Shown here: positions 1 to 12,200 of the stretch, one piece after another
Layout: every line of letters starts with the position of its first letter
How positions within the stretch are numbered: the stretch's first letter is position 1
Source of the DNA: Mycteria americana
Taxonomy: Eukaryota > Chordata > Aves > Ciconiiformes > Ciconiidae
Reading direction: 5' to 3'
Assembly (NCBI RefSeq): GCF_035582795.1
Contig: NC_134371.1
Location: forward strand, 45,673,001-45,737,000
Length of the DNA stretch: 64,000 bases
Translations under genes and position numbers: made by a program
Notes under the pieces: model-generated
What the model saw: the letters and a program-made list of their open reading frames with translations, nothing else
Told to the model about the DNA's origin: nothing
Database searches by the model: none

Positions 1-90
1 AGAGAAGAGAATGTAAACTGGATGAAATGCAGAGGCATATCCCGAATGCTACTTAATCTATTTATTTGCAGGCTTGTGTTTTAACATAAA

Positions 91-117
91 TTTCTCTCTC
101 TCTCTCTCTCTCTCTCT
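91..117. repeat. (TC)n microsatellite in a polypyrimidine tract
   Basis: About 12 perfect CT dinucleotides directly upstream of the CAMSAP2 acceptor at 126-127. The microsatellite itself forms most of the polypyrimidine tract, so its length could affect splicing of this exon. Confidence 0.9.
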
Positions 118-127
118 TTTTCTGTAG

Positions 128-221
128 AGCAACTACATGGTGTTCATGGCAGAATTGTTCTGGTGGTTTGAGGTGGTGAAGCCATCATTTGTACAACCTC
201 GTGTTGTTGTGCATCCCCAAG
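128..221 (+). CDS. CAMSAP2: CAMSAP2 exon: end of the CH domain
   Basis: 94 nt after a polypyrimidine acceptor that follows a (TC)n run; donor at 222. It encodes SNYMVFMAELFWWFEVVKPS and the following residues, the conserved last helix of the CAMSAP calponin-homology domain. It starts at a codon boundary and ends in phase 1. Confidence 0.93.
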
Positions 222-3200
222 GTAATTATTTTAAGGATCAGTTTTAATATGCATGTTTTTAATATGTATGTGTACAGGTTGCCATTGTGTTCACAAATAC
301 AGTGAATATTTTAGTTAACAGGATTTGGTGGTGTACAACCCCCTTAAAGAAGGAGCAAAGTACTCTTTCCTTGTGTTAATCTTCATCTCATCTCATAAAT
401 CATAATTAGATTTTGTTGTCTATTAACAAAAATACATGTAAATTGTTGTGGTATAATCACTTGAAAATTTTCCTGACCTAAACAAGCCTAGAATCCATTG
501 ATGCTCATGCAGGGATTATAAACATAACAAGGAGCCAAGAACAGAATTTAGCCTGAAGAGCTTGTATTGCTGAGGAGAAGATACCACGAGAAAGTAACAT
601 AAATCTGGAGAAAGTGGACAGATAGTTAATTGTAAAATTGCATTTTGTACCTGGGTGCGAAGGCACAGTCTTTGATCAGTAAATTCTCAAATTTAAAAAT
701 CCACCTCTGAGGTAGATCTTGAGATCTGTTAATGAGTATAGAGTCATGGTAACTTAAACGTTCATACAGTAGTGCTGTGATTCTCTCTCCAAGAGCTAGG
801 AAGAGATTTTCATTGTGTGGCTTTTATACCTTTTTTTTCATTTATATGCTTTATAGCACATACAAATCTAATTTAAATCTTTTAAATATTGCTAACTAAT
901 GTAGGATATGAGAAAAATACTATTTTACAGCTGAAAAGTCAGTCTAAGAGTTTTGGGAAAAAAAAATTTATCAGAAAAATTTCTTCCAGAAGAAGAATAT
1001 TTATTTTGGCTAAAAAGATTGCTTGCTTTTAATTTTGTAGCTCTTTTTCAGGTTTTTTTATTTACGATTTCTCCCCTTGCCTTTTCTAGTAATTTTTTTC
1101 ATTCTCCATTCCCTTAATTAGTGCCAATATTGCAACTTTGAAGGAGGTAAAGCTGAAAGGAAGTAATTGGGTTTAATCTAAATAATGGAAACAATGAAAA
1201 TTCTTTCAATCTTTGGAAATCATTACTTCGGACAGCTTTTCTACTATGGATTATAGATTAGATGGATTATAGATTTTCTACTATGGATTATAGACAGATT
1301 ATTTCAGACAGCTTTTCTACTATGGATTTTAACTAAATACTAAACTATAATAACTTGAGCTTTGTTCTTCCTGGCAGCTGAACCTGCAAAAGATGCAGCT
1401 TCTGCTCACAGCTTGAATGCTAACAGAAGAAATTATGTGGATAGCCCATCTGGTTCTGATTTCGTAGCCAGGTAATGCCAGAGAATCACTAGTACTGTTT
1501 CACAATCTTCTCCTTTCTATTGAAAATCAAACACAGTTTTTTTATTTAGTTTTGTTGCCTTTTTGCAATGCTCAAGGATTGAGTTACCAAATATAATGTG
1601 TAGAATTTTGTGGAATATCCTGTAGTTCAGCTATTTTCCTCACTGCCCCGTTGCATGGCAGGCAACATGTTCATGTTTGCCACTTGGACAGAGCACTGTT
1701 GTCTTACCAGTTTCCAAAACAACCCTTACCCTTCAGCAGAGAAGTGTCACATGGCCTCCTTGTACTATTCAATTTCATGTGGGGCTGCTGACCAAGTCTG
1801 CTCTGAAAGAGCTATTTTTCTGGAATTCACAGCAAATTTTCCAAAAATTACAAAGAAAGTAAACTAAGCTAACAGCAAGAAAACCACTGAGTGATGGTTT
1901 TAGTTTGGTCTGATTATGTTACTTAAGTACCATGAAGATCAAATAGGTAAAAATAAATACTTAGGCTATGATGAACTTCCCAACTCTTGTGAGCATCAAG
2001 AATGGAAAGCTAACTGCTTTATTAAATAGTTTTGCATTATTTGTATTTTTTGCAAATATATGTGAAACATTATTTTTAGTATTACTGTTACAGATTTGGA
2101 AGCAATATAAAAACATTCTGTTTCCCTTGTGTTCTCTAGCTGATCATACATTTGATAAGAGGCAGAAATTGCACGTTAGGCCTTCTTTTTAATCTTTCTT
2201 TTGACAGGGTAAAGAAAGCCTTCCATTCATCTGATCTGAACGTAGCGGATGAGGGGTAGCATTGCATTATATTTATAATTTGGGAGCAAAGATTTATTGA
2301 TTGTGTCTGAACTAACTCAGATGAGAAGGATAAAATTAGCATTTTAATTGGATATTCAGCAAATTGTTGGCTGCCAACTCAGCTAATCCGGTTGAGCCTT
2401 TTCTGTTGGCTTTGGGGGGGTGGGGGGTGGGAGTGTTTCGTTGGTTTGGGGGTTTGGTGGGGTTTTTTGTTTGGTTTGTTTGTTTGTTTTAGTATTTAGG
2501 AATCTGCTGACTTTAATCAGGGAGTAATATTTCTTACTATCATTAAATGCTGTGATTCCGAATCTGTTTTTCTTGTGTGTATCTGAAGTGTTTTCCTTGT
2601 AGACAATGAAGTTGTTTTAGTGTAAACTGTGCATATAGCCAGGAGAACAAGAAATGGTACCTTTTAGAACAGGGGTTCCCAAGGCCATTCGCACCTTGCA
2701 AAGCCACTGCAAGCAGTCCAACAAAGGGCTTGTAACTATGTCTGTCCTACAGAACAAAGAAAGGTTTGCAGTAAAAATCACTATTTGTATGTGGCTTCTA
2801 ACCTGATGTCCCCCTTTTAGAGCCCTTCATGAACAAAACTTCAGTGACTTATCTTTTAGAAGTTCTATGAAGATAGTAATTCATATGCCAGTTACACTTA
2901 AAAACGAATTAAACCAAAGAAACACAGAGTTCTGTGCCATACTTATTCTTGTGCTGTAGTGGTCACTGTGGAGAAGATTTTCTTCAAATGTAAAGGAAGT
3001 TAGTAGATGAATACTGGACAACAATACAAGAGAAGTCTATCTGTAGCCTTGACTCTGTAAAAAAATCCCAACAGCTGAAGCCATTAACCATGCATTTATC
3101 ACTGCTCTGACAAATTCTGTCAGTAACATAGTATCTTTTTCATCCAAATAAATCTGCCTTTTCTCTAAATGTGTGTACTTTGTGCATATGGTTTTGGGCT

Positions 3201-6200
3201 CTAAACTGAAGAGAACTGATTGGAAGTTTTACGATAAGCATCTGAATTCAATTCATTAACACTTAGAGAAGCCTTTATGTTTCTTAGTGCCATTACCATT
3301 TCAAATTTAACTATCCAGTTTGTAAGTTGCCACCAATGTGTTTTGTAATATTGCTCACGTTTCCCGAGACATGTTTTGAGATATAGTAAGAATCATTGTG
3401 AACTCCTTATGGGTGGTGGATCGCATATTGTACTAGCTCATCACAACACTGTTTTAGTGTCTTTACAAGTGATGGATATGGTTTTGTGTTGGAGTTTTAT
3501 GAGAGCAATCCGTGAGTAATAGAAAGAGCTATATCTTTCCTCATAAACCAGTGAACTTCATCCAACTTGATGATACTTCAGTGCATTGCAGGGCAAAGGA
3601 GGGGCCTAAGAAGTTATCTCAGATGGTAGGAATCTAACACACAAGCTGCAGCTTCCCTGGCAGAACGGACCTGACTGCAGGATGCTGTGGTCCTGGCCTT
3701 CCTCCTTGTCCCGACTGCGTGTTCCTGCCCCCTTGAGTGTTTGACATTGTCATTTCAGTGCACAAAGACAGAAAAAACTAACCCAGTCGGAAAAAGTGAA
3801 TGTTTTTCTGCTGGCCTAAGTTGTTGAAATGACTCAGGGGATCGGATGGAGAGCCAGATCCAATACAGAGGAGGGAGTGGGACTGTGGTGGTGAGCAGTT
3901 ACGATGTCTGAGGTTGCCATGGAGCCACAGTCATGGTGCCAAAATCAGTCTTTTCTTGAGGGAAAATGAAGTGTATAGATTTTCTTTGTGGTAGCAAATT
4001 TTCACAGGCTGCTGGATGAAATTTTGAAAGCATGCTTTTCTTTTAAGATAATTTATAGACATTATATCTATGATTTTAAAATTTTCACAGAAATCTCAAA
4101 TGCCATTTAAAACAGACATGTCATGTAGCTAGTGTGTAGTGTTATTAACACAAAAAATCAGGAATTTATGAGAACCTATTTTGAATAATTTAATACATAT
4201 ACTTATGAAAGATGCTTTTGTAGATTGTAAAACAACAATATTTTTCTTAAATTGATGTGAATATCCTTCCCACAAATATTATTTAGAAACATTTCTATGA
4301 CATTGTCGTGGTTTAGCCCCAGCCGGCAACTAAGCACCACGCAGCTGCTCTCTCACTCCCCCTCGGTGGGATGGGGGAGAGAATCGGAAGAGCAAAAGTA
4401 AGAAAACTTGAGGGTTGAGATAAAAACAGTTTAATAGGTAAAGCAAAAGCCGCGCACGCAAGCAAAACAAAGCAAGGAATTAATTCACTACTTCCCATGG
4501 TCAGGCAGGTGTTCAGCCATCTCCAGGAAAGCAGGGCTCCATCACGCGTAACGGTTACTTGGGAAGACAAACACCATCACTCCAAATGTCCCCCCTTCCT
4601 TCTTCTTCCCCAGCTTTATATACTGAGCATGACGTCATGTGGTATGGAATAGCCCTTTGGTCAGTTTGGATCAACTCTCCTGGCTGCGTCCCCTCCCAGC
4701 TGCTTCTGCACCTGGCAGAGCACGGGAAGCTGAAAAGTCCTTGACTAGTGCAGCAACAACTAAAACATCTCTGTATTATCAACACTGTCTTCAGCACAAA
4801 TCCAAAACATAGCCCCATACCAGCCACTATAAAGAAAATTAACTCTATCTCAACTGAAACCAGGACAGGCATACTGTATATAAACTATAAAAGCACTGAA
4901 CAAATATTTTGAAAATTACAGATTGAAAAAAGGGAGTTTGGGAGTGTGCTCTTCAACTCAGTGAACAAAGTTCAAAACATGAAAGGATTTAATCCAGCGT
5001 GGTTTTGAAGTCTGGCTTCTTTAGAAGTGTTTTACATACAAATGCATGCGTCTTTATGCATGTGTCTTTGTCCTGATCCTGAAGAAGCACCTTGATCGAA
5101 ACATTGGATTATGTTAATCCTATTCTGGATTAACACAACTAGTCTATTACAGGCCTTCTCTATGAACCAAAAAAAAGTATCTGTTGTAAGTGGAAACAGA
5201 GGAAATCTTTGTAATTACTGTTTTAGTGGTGAATATATTTTTATATTTATAAAGTCATGTCTATCACAAAATCTCCTTTATCCACTTCTAGTGCATATTG
5301 CAGTCCAGACACAAAGTAGAAGTTTCAGACTAAGCAAGTGAAAAGAGAGATGCATGAAAAGTATGTGATATTAGCTGCAGTCAACTCGGTTTTGAGGCCA
5401 GTAGGAACTGCCTCATTTTGTTCATGTTTATATTTGGGGGTTTTGCTAAAATCAAACCTAAAAAACGAGAACCTTCTAATAATGACATTTACATGAAAGA
5501 AGTCAGGACACAAGTATGTTAACAAAACTAACGCCACTCTGTGGCTCTCTGTGTAGGAGAAATACCTTTTTGACTTTTTGTGTCTGTCTATATTAGGTCC
5601 AGTTAAAGGTAATAACAGTGTTCTCTTTTAGTTAATAAATTAATATTTCAAGAAGAGAATTATACCTCAGTTTCCTCCCTGTCACAAAAAATAAATCTGT
5701 TTTTGTGTTGGCCCAGGACATGAAGTCTGGTTGCCCTTTTGTAATGTGGCTTTTGATGTATTACTTCTAAGTGAATGTCTCTTGCTTTGTAGATTGGAAA
5801 GTCCAACTTACACACCATCTCACCAACTGCATACACCCCAGCAGCCTTATTCGTCTGTTCCAGGTAACAATTTACAAATGGGTGGAAGAGGCAATGAGAC
5901 AAGGTGTCATCTTCTGAGTAAATTGCTATCTTGCTTGTATTTATTCAAACGTTATTTATGCAGAAATTACTGGGAGAGCTTTACATGAAAGGCTAATGAA
6001 TGAGTTCTGTATTTTATATAATGTACAAATGGGAAGTTTGTGTTTGTACCTCTTGTGTATATTTTTTTAATTTGACTTCTGTCTTGATTATGTGGGATAT
6101 GGCTTACAACAAGTATTTGTAGTATATTTTAGTAGTCTTTGTAGTATATTTTACTAAATAGTAAGTTGTTTGAGGGATGAGGGGTATAATGTATATTCAG

Positions 6201-9200
6201 GATGAAATTGACTCAGTTGCTCTACTTGTATTCTCAATATAAAAACACTTTTTTTGCCATTACAGTGTTCTAAGTAGTAAAACAAACTAATTTGTTAAAG
6301 CAACAGAAGGTGATGTTAAAATAATTTTTCATAGCAGTTACTTTGGGTTCTATTTCAATTTCACTTAGGAGTCATCAGAAGGTCCACATCAATGTCTTAT
6401 GTAGATGGGTATGTAGGGACATGGCCCAAAGAAAAAAGGTAAGTAGTCTTACCATATGAGTTGGTTAAAAAATAATTATGTATTGGTCATAAATAGTAAT
6501 AAATGCTCCATTGTAGTTTGGATTTTCAGAATCCTGTAATAAGAGTTCTTGTAAGCAACTTGCAAAAGTAGGAAAAGAAAGAGAAAACTGTACCGTGGAT
6601 TAAGAACTCGGTAATAGGAAACAAACTTCAGAAATAAATCTATTTTTTACATTTAAATAAGGTCTATTTGAGATATTTGAATTGTTGGCATTAAGTATGT
6701 TGGCATTTACTTATTGCAGTCAACTAAAAGTGGTAAGAGTCATATGGCTAATGAGCTCAGTAGTATTTAAACTTGTATTATTTTGTGGATAGTAAGAACA
6801 ATCAGGCTGAATGTTTTGTTTTTCAGTTAGACCGGTCATAAACTCTTGATCTGTAGGGTGTAAATTAAAGTTAAAATGGTAACAGTTATAGTGGTGGGTT
6901 ATTCAGTAAGTGTAAATTGTGTGTCTTTTCACACTTTCCTTCTGATCTACTATGGCAATTCCTATATTCCTAAAGTGCCCAGAATTTATTCCGCAGTAAT
7001 AAAAACCATTGGCTATCTCTAAAGAAAATGTTGTTGTATTCTATTTTATTGTGCATTTTTATTTATAATAAATATAAATATATAAAATATATTTTAATAT
7101 TTATTATTATATTACATTTGAAGCTAGGCAAAATACAGTACACCTAACAGTGCCTTTAATACTACAATCTTAAAATAATTTTAAAAACGGAATGTGAGTA
7201 TTTCATTATTATTAATCATGAGTTGCTCAGTTATTTCCTTTATTCTAATCTCTATTAGGTCATCATTACATGGAGTTTCATTTGACATTTCTTTTGACAA
7301 AGAAAAAAGCATTCCAGTATCTACTCCAAATAGAGGAATGACTAGATCTGTGAGCAATGAAGGCCTTACACTAAACATCAACCGCATGCCAAAGCATATT
7401 AGAAAAAATCTGTCCTTCAAACCAGTAAATGGAGAAGAGGAAAATCAAGATATTGAAGAGGAAAAGGACATGATACCTCATAAAGACACAAAGGCCAATC
7501 AGTCTCTTAACACAAATCAAAAAAATGCCAATGAGACCAGCCACTACAGGTTTCCAAATGGAGCTCTGCAAAACAGGGCAGTCTTGGATGATTTTGGCAA
7601 TCAGATTGAGACACCAAGCATTGAAGAGGCTTTGCAGATAATTCATGACACTGAAAAATCTCCCAGAGTTATCCAGCCAGACCAAATTACAAATGGGTTC
7701 TTTCTTCACAATCAGGAAATGAGCATCTTGAATTCAAACATTAAACCAAATCAGTCTACTCCTGATATAATTACAGACACAAAAGGTGCTCTAAGTCCTG
7801 TGACTGACAATACAGAAGTAGATACCGGAATACATGTCCCTTCAGAAGATATACCAGAGACAATGGATGAGGATTCTTCTTTGAGAGATTATACTGTAAG
7901 CATGGACTCTGACATGGAAGAACCATCTAAATTTCTCCAGGATTATGACATGCGAGCTAGCAATCACAGAGATCAATTAAGTCCCTGTCCCAGCTCAGTA
8001 AGTACTAAATCACAGGCAGGCAGCAGTGCTTCCTCAAGTTCGGGGGTTAAAATGACTAGCTTTGCAGAGCAGAAATTCAGGAAGTTGAATCACACAGATA
8101 GTAGAAGCAGTGGAAGCAGTTCTCAGAAAACCACACCAGAAGGTTCTGAGCTGAACATCCCTCATGTGGTTGCTTGGACTCATATTCCTGAGGAGGCATC
8201 TGTTCCTCAAGGAAGAGACACTACGCAGTTACTGGCTTCTGAAATGGTACATCTTAGGATGAAGCTAGAGGAAAAGAGGCGAGCCATTGAAGCACAGAAG
8301 AAGAAAGTTGAAGCTGCATTCACGAAGCAGCGGCAGAAAATGGGAAGAACAGCATTTCTTAATGTTGTGAAAAAGAAAGGTGATGGAGTATCACCTCTCC
8401 GAGAAGAAGCAGCAGGAGCTGAAGATGAGAGGGTATTCACTGACAGTAATCGGTTGAAAGAAAAAGAAACTCAAAAGTCAGATGAACAACCTAGTAAGAC
8501 TTCAGAATTAATAAAAGAAAACCCTGAAAACTCTCATAGCAAATGGTTAAAATCTCCTGCTACTCCTATGGATGCTGAAAAGCAATGGAATTTAGCAAGC
8601 CCCTCAGAAGAAAATTTTAATGAAGGAGATATCTTAGAATATACAAAATCTATTGAAAAACTAAACTCTTCCCTACACTTTCTACAACAAGAAATGCAAC
8701 GTCTATCCCTTCAACAGGAGATGTTGATGCAGATGAGAGAGCAACAGGCTTGGGTTATTTCTCCTCCTCAGCCTTCTCCTCAGAAGCAGATTCGGGACTT
8801 TAAGTCTTCATCAAGGCAAATGGGAACTCCATCTCCCGTTGCACCTTTCTCACAAGAATCTCCTCGCTCTACACATCAATCTCCACAGTCTTCCAACAGG
8901 AAGAATGCCTCTTTTCACATTAAAATGCAAAGGACTCCTAGGCCAAATGAACTGAAAATAACACCTCTAAATCGTACCTTGACTGCCCCACGGTCTGTGG
9001 ATAGTCTTCCCCGTTTGAGGAGATTTTCTCCAAGTCAGGTCCCTATTCAGACTAGGTCATTTGTTTGCTTTGGAGATGATGGTGAACATATAGGTGAACC
9101 TCAGTTAAGGGGAAATCTTTTGAAGGAAGTCAAGCCTACAGAAGAGGTAGCAAAAGAAGAAGGACCAAAATTGCTGAAACAGTGTGAACAGAAGTTGGAG

Positions 9201-12200
9201 GAAAAGGAGATTAAGCCTATTGAATCTAATGTTTCTGAAGTATTATCTCAGCCTATCACAGAAACTGTCTGCCTCACCCCAAATGAAGATCAGCTAAGTC
9301 AACCGATTTTACCAACACCAGCTCCCAAAACAGCTAACTTAATTGAAGTTTCCCTATCAGATTTGAAGCCACCAGAAAAAACTGAAGTATCTGTTGAGAA
9401 ATATGAAGGTGAGAGTGATAGAGAACAATTTGAGGATGACCAGAAAGTGTGTTGTGGATTCTTTTTTAAGGTAAGAGAAATAATGGATGTGTATGTCTGC
9501 TGTTAAGCTTCCTTTGAAAGGGAGCTTCTTAATTCAGATATGGATCTCAGTGATGACTTTCCATTGAAGTCAAAGCAGATGGTTCTGCAACTCTAAGTGT
9601 ACAAGCATATCTTTTGCACTTGATGATTAATTTGGCATCATAGGAGTGGTGAGATTCTACCATACCACAGTTCTCAGCATGCCAGAGTATCCCTTTCCAT
9701 TCATAGTTGTGGAAGAGTGCTTGGAGGTTTTGGTGAGGAAGATGCATGCTGAATGTAGATTTATTTTTAACATAAGCTTTGGTGACCTTAATTAAACATG
9801 CTCACATCTCATGCTCACTTCCCCATCCCACCCCTAAATTTAACTAAAAGTTTTTGAAGTACTGCAGTTTTTGAAGTAACAGCCTGCATTTTTTAAAATG
9901 TTGAATCTCTCTGAGTTGCACTTTGGAGAGCCTTTTTCCCTCTCTTGGAAGTATAGTCTTCAGAGACTCCCTTTTGAAGTTGGTATTTGGGAGCACTCCC
10001 TGTTGTCTTATTAAAGAGTTATATTCACACAGGCTTTTAACTATAATGCACATTGTAAGCGAGTGGTCTAGACACTGAAAGCCATCAAGATTTTGAATTT
10101 CCATCTTAGAATACCCCAAAATCTTGTATCACGTATCTGAAATACGCCTTGCTTGTCTGGAAGCATTCCTCAGTTCTAACAAAACACCTGGTTTGATCAG
10201 CAGAAGTTACTTCTATATGCTGCATAGTTATTGTTTTTTGTGATAAATTACTTTCATCTCCATACACGTAAAATCTTCCGAAGCTGAATACAGAAGTTTG
10301 TGCAGTGTGGGATCTGACTCTTAACTAAAATATTTCACTTAGCAAGTTTTCTCATATCAGTGTTGAATTTTATGTTTGAGTTAGGAAGGAAAAATTTCTT
10401 TATGAAAAGTTTTTAGTAATCTTAAGAAAAATCTTTTAAAATAAACTTATTTCAACTACTGCAAAAGTATGTTAGGATATTGCAACCCAATGTACAGAAT
10501 TAAGTGTCTAATGACTTAGGAAAATCAGTTGCTGAATTCAGAGATCTTAATATTTTTGGGTCCTTTTCCTTCAAATATGTTGCTGCTAGGATGATCAAAA
10601 GGCAGAAAATGATATGGCAATGAAACGAGCAGCATTATTGGAGAAGCGTTTGAGAAGGGAAAGAGAGACTCTGCTTCGAAAGCAGCAGCTGGAAGCAGAA
10701 CTAGAACATAAGAAGGAAGAGACAAGGTAAAACTACATGTCCTGATCCAAATTATCAGTAACAGTGAACATAAAAACGTCTGGTTTAGTTAAAAGTGTAA
10801 CTTCCATGTCAAAAAACTGCATCTTAATATTCAAGATATTTAATCCTAGAGCCAGATGTGCTGAGGAGCCCACCTGAAGACACATGCCAGCTGGTCCTGC
10901 AAAATCAGCAGGTGGCATCAGTCTGTAGCTCAGGCTTAACATATGAGCCCTGCTGGCCTGAGTGAAGCTCCTCAGAGCACTACACTGCCCTGCACTTTAT
11001 ATTCTGAGGGAGAGCGTATCACTTTTGGCTTCTTTCTGCACAAAGGCACAATGCTCACTCAGTTACAGCAGTCAAGCTAATAAACATGGTTTTGATTTTA
11101 CTAGTAACGGTATCCCAAAAAGTTTAAACTGTCTGAAAATTGTAAAAAAAGCAAGTTCCTCTTACTGATGTCTGAGAACTCTAAAGTTCCAAAAATCTGA
11201 TGGCTGTGTTGTCCTCACTGTGCTAGCTAAAACTGTTAATTTGGAAAGTTTCTACTGCTGAATTTATCTGATAATATTTTTAGACGCAAAACAGAAGAAG
11301 AACGTCAGAAGAAGGAGGATGAACGAGCACGGCGAGAATTTATTAAGCAGGAATATATGAGAAGGAAACAACTAAAGCTTATGGAAGAAATGGATACTGT
11401 CATAAAGCCACGTTCCCTCTCAATCAAACAAAAAAAGCCACGTCCAAAATCTATTCATAGAGATCATATTGAATCACCTAAGACGCCAATCAAAGGTCCA
11501 CCAGGTAACAAATATTCATGTGGAAAAAGAGTCTGTTCATGCTAAAACACCAGCTTGTTTTTTGGTACTAACAAGCACGTGCATTTATTAGTGTCTTGTG
11601 CCAAATTGAAGCTGCACGTGACCAAACTGGAAAGCAAAATTTGCCTATAGAAATGAAAAGATGAATGTTGCTTACCTGCTATGCATGCATGCATATATCG
11701 ACAAACAAAAAGGTTAACTGTATGAAAACCCAATGGAAGCACCAACGTGCGTTGCAAGTTTCATACACGCCCTGTATTCTTCACTAATCTCTTCTTGCAC
11801 CTGTAGAGCTAAGAATGAATTTAAAAATTTGGGACATAAGAGATCAATAAATAAAATGGTGATTATAAGGTAAGAGTACTTAAACTCCCGCCTAATACAG
11901 ACAAAATTAAAGTAAAAAGATACTTTTGTATTTCATGTTTTTTTTCTATTTCGCTCACTTACCTACTGTGTGTATATTTATGAACATAGCGACACCAATC
12001 ATGTGGAATGATTTAGCATTCTTTTAGATGTCACGTAACTGCAGTAACGACTGGAAGAAGTATTGCCAATTTACAATCATAAAAAAGTAACAAGACTGCT
12101 CAGTGATCCTTTTTGTTACAGCATCGTATAGCTTTGTTGTTCTGCTGCATTTTCTCTAGCTGCTTCCCTCCATCTTCCAGTGTAATTTAAAGTATTCCCT

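Noticed and set aside
4555-4872. A 105-codon minus-strand open frame
   Set aside because: It lies almost wholly inside the solo LTR and has no retroviral protein similarity.
9471-9506. Extension of the large CAMSAP2 frame beyond 9470
   Set aside because: A consensus GTAAGA donor at 9471 and the conserved FFFK|DDQKAEND junction show this is intron, ending in a stop.
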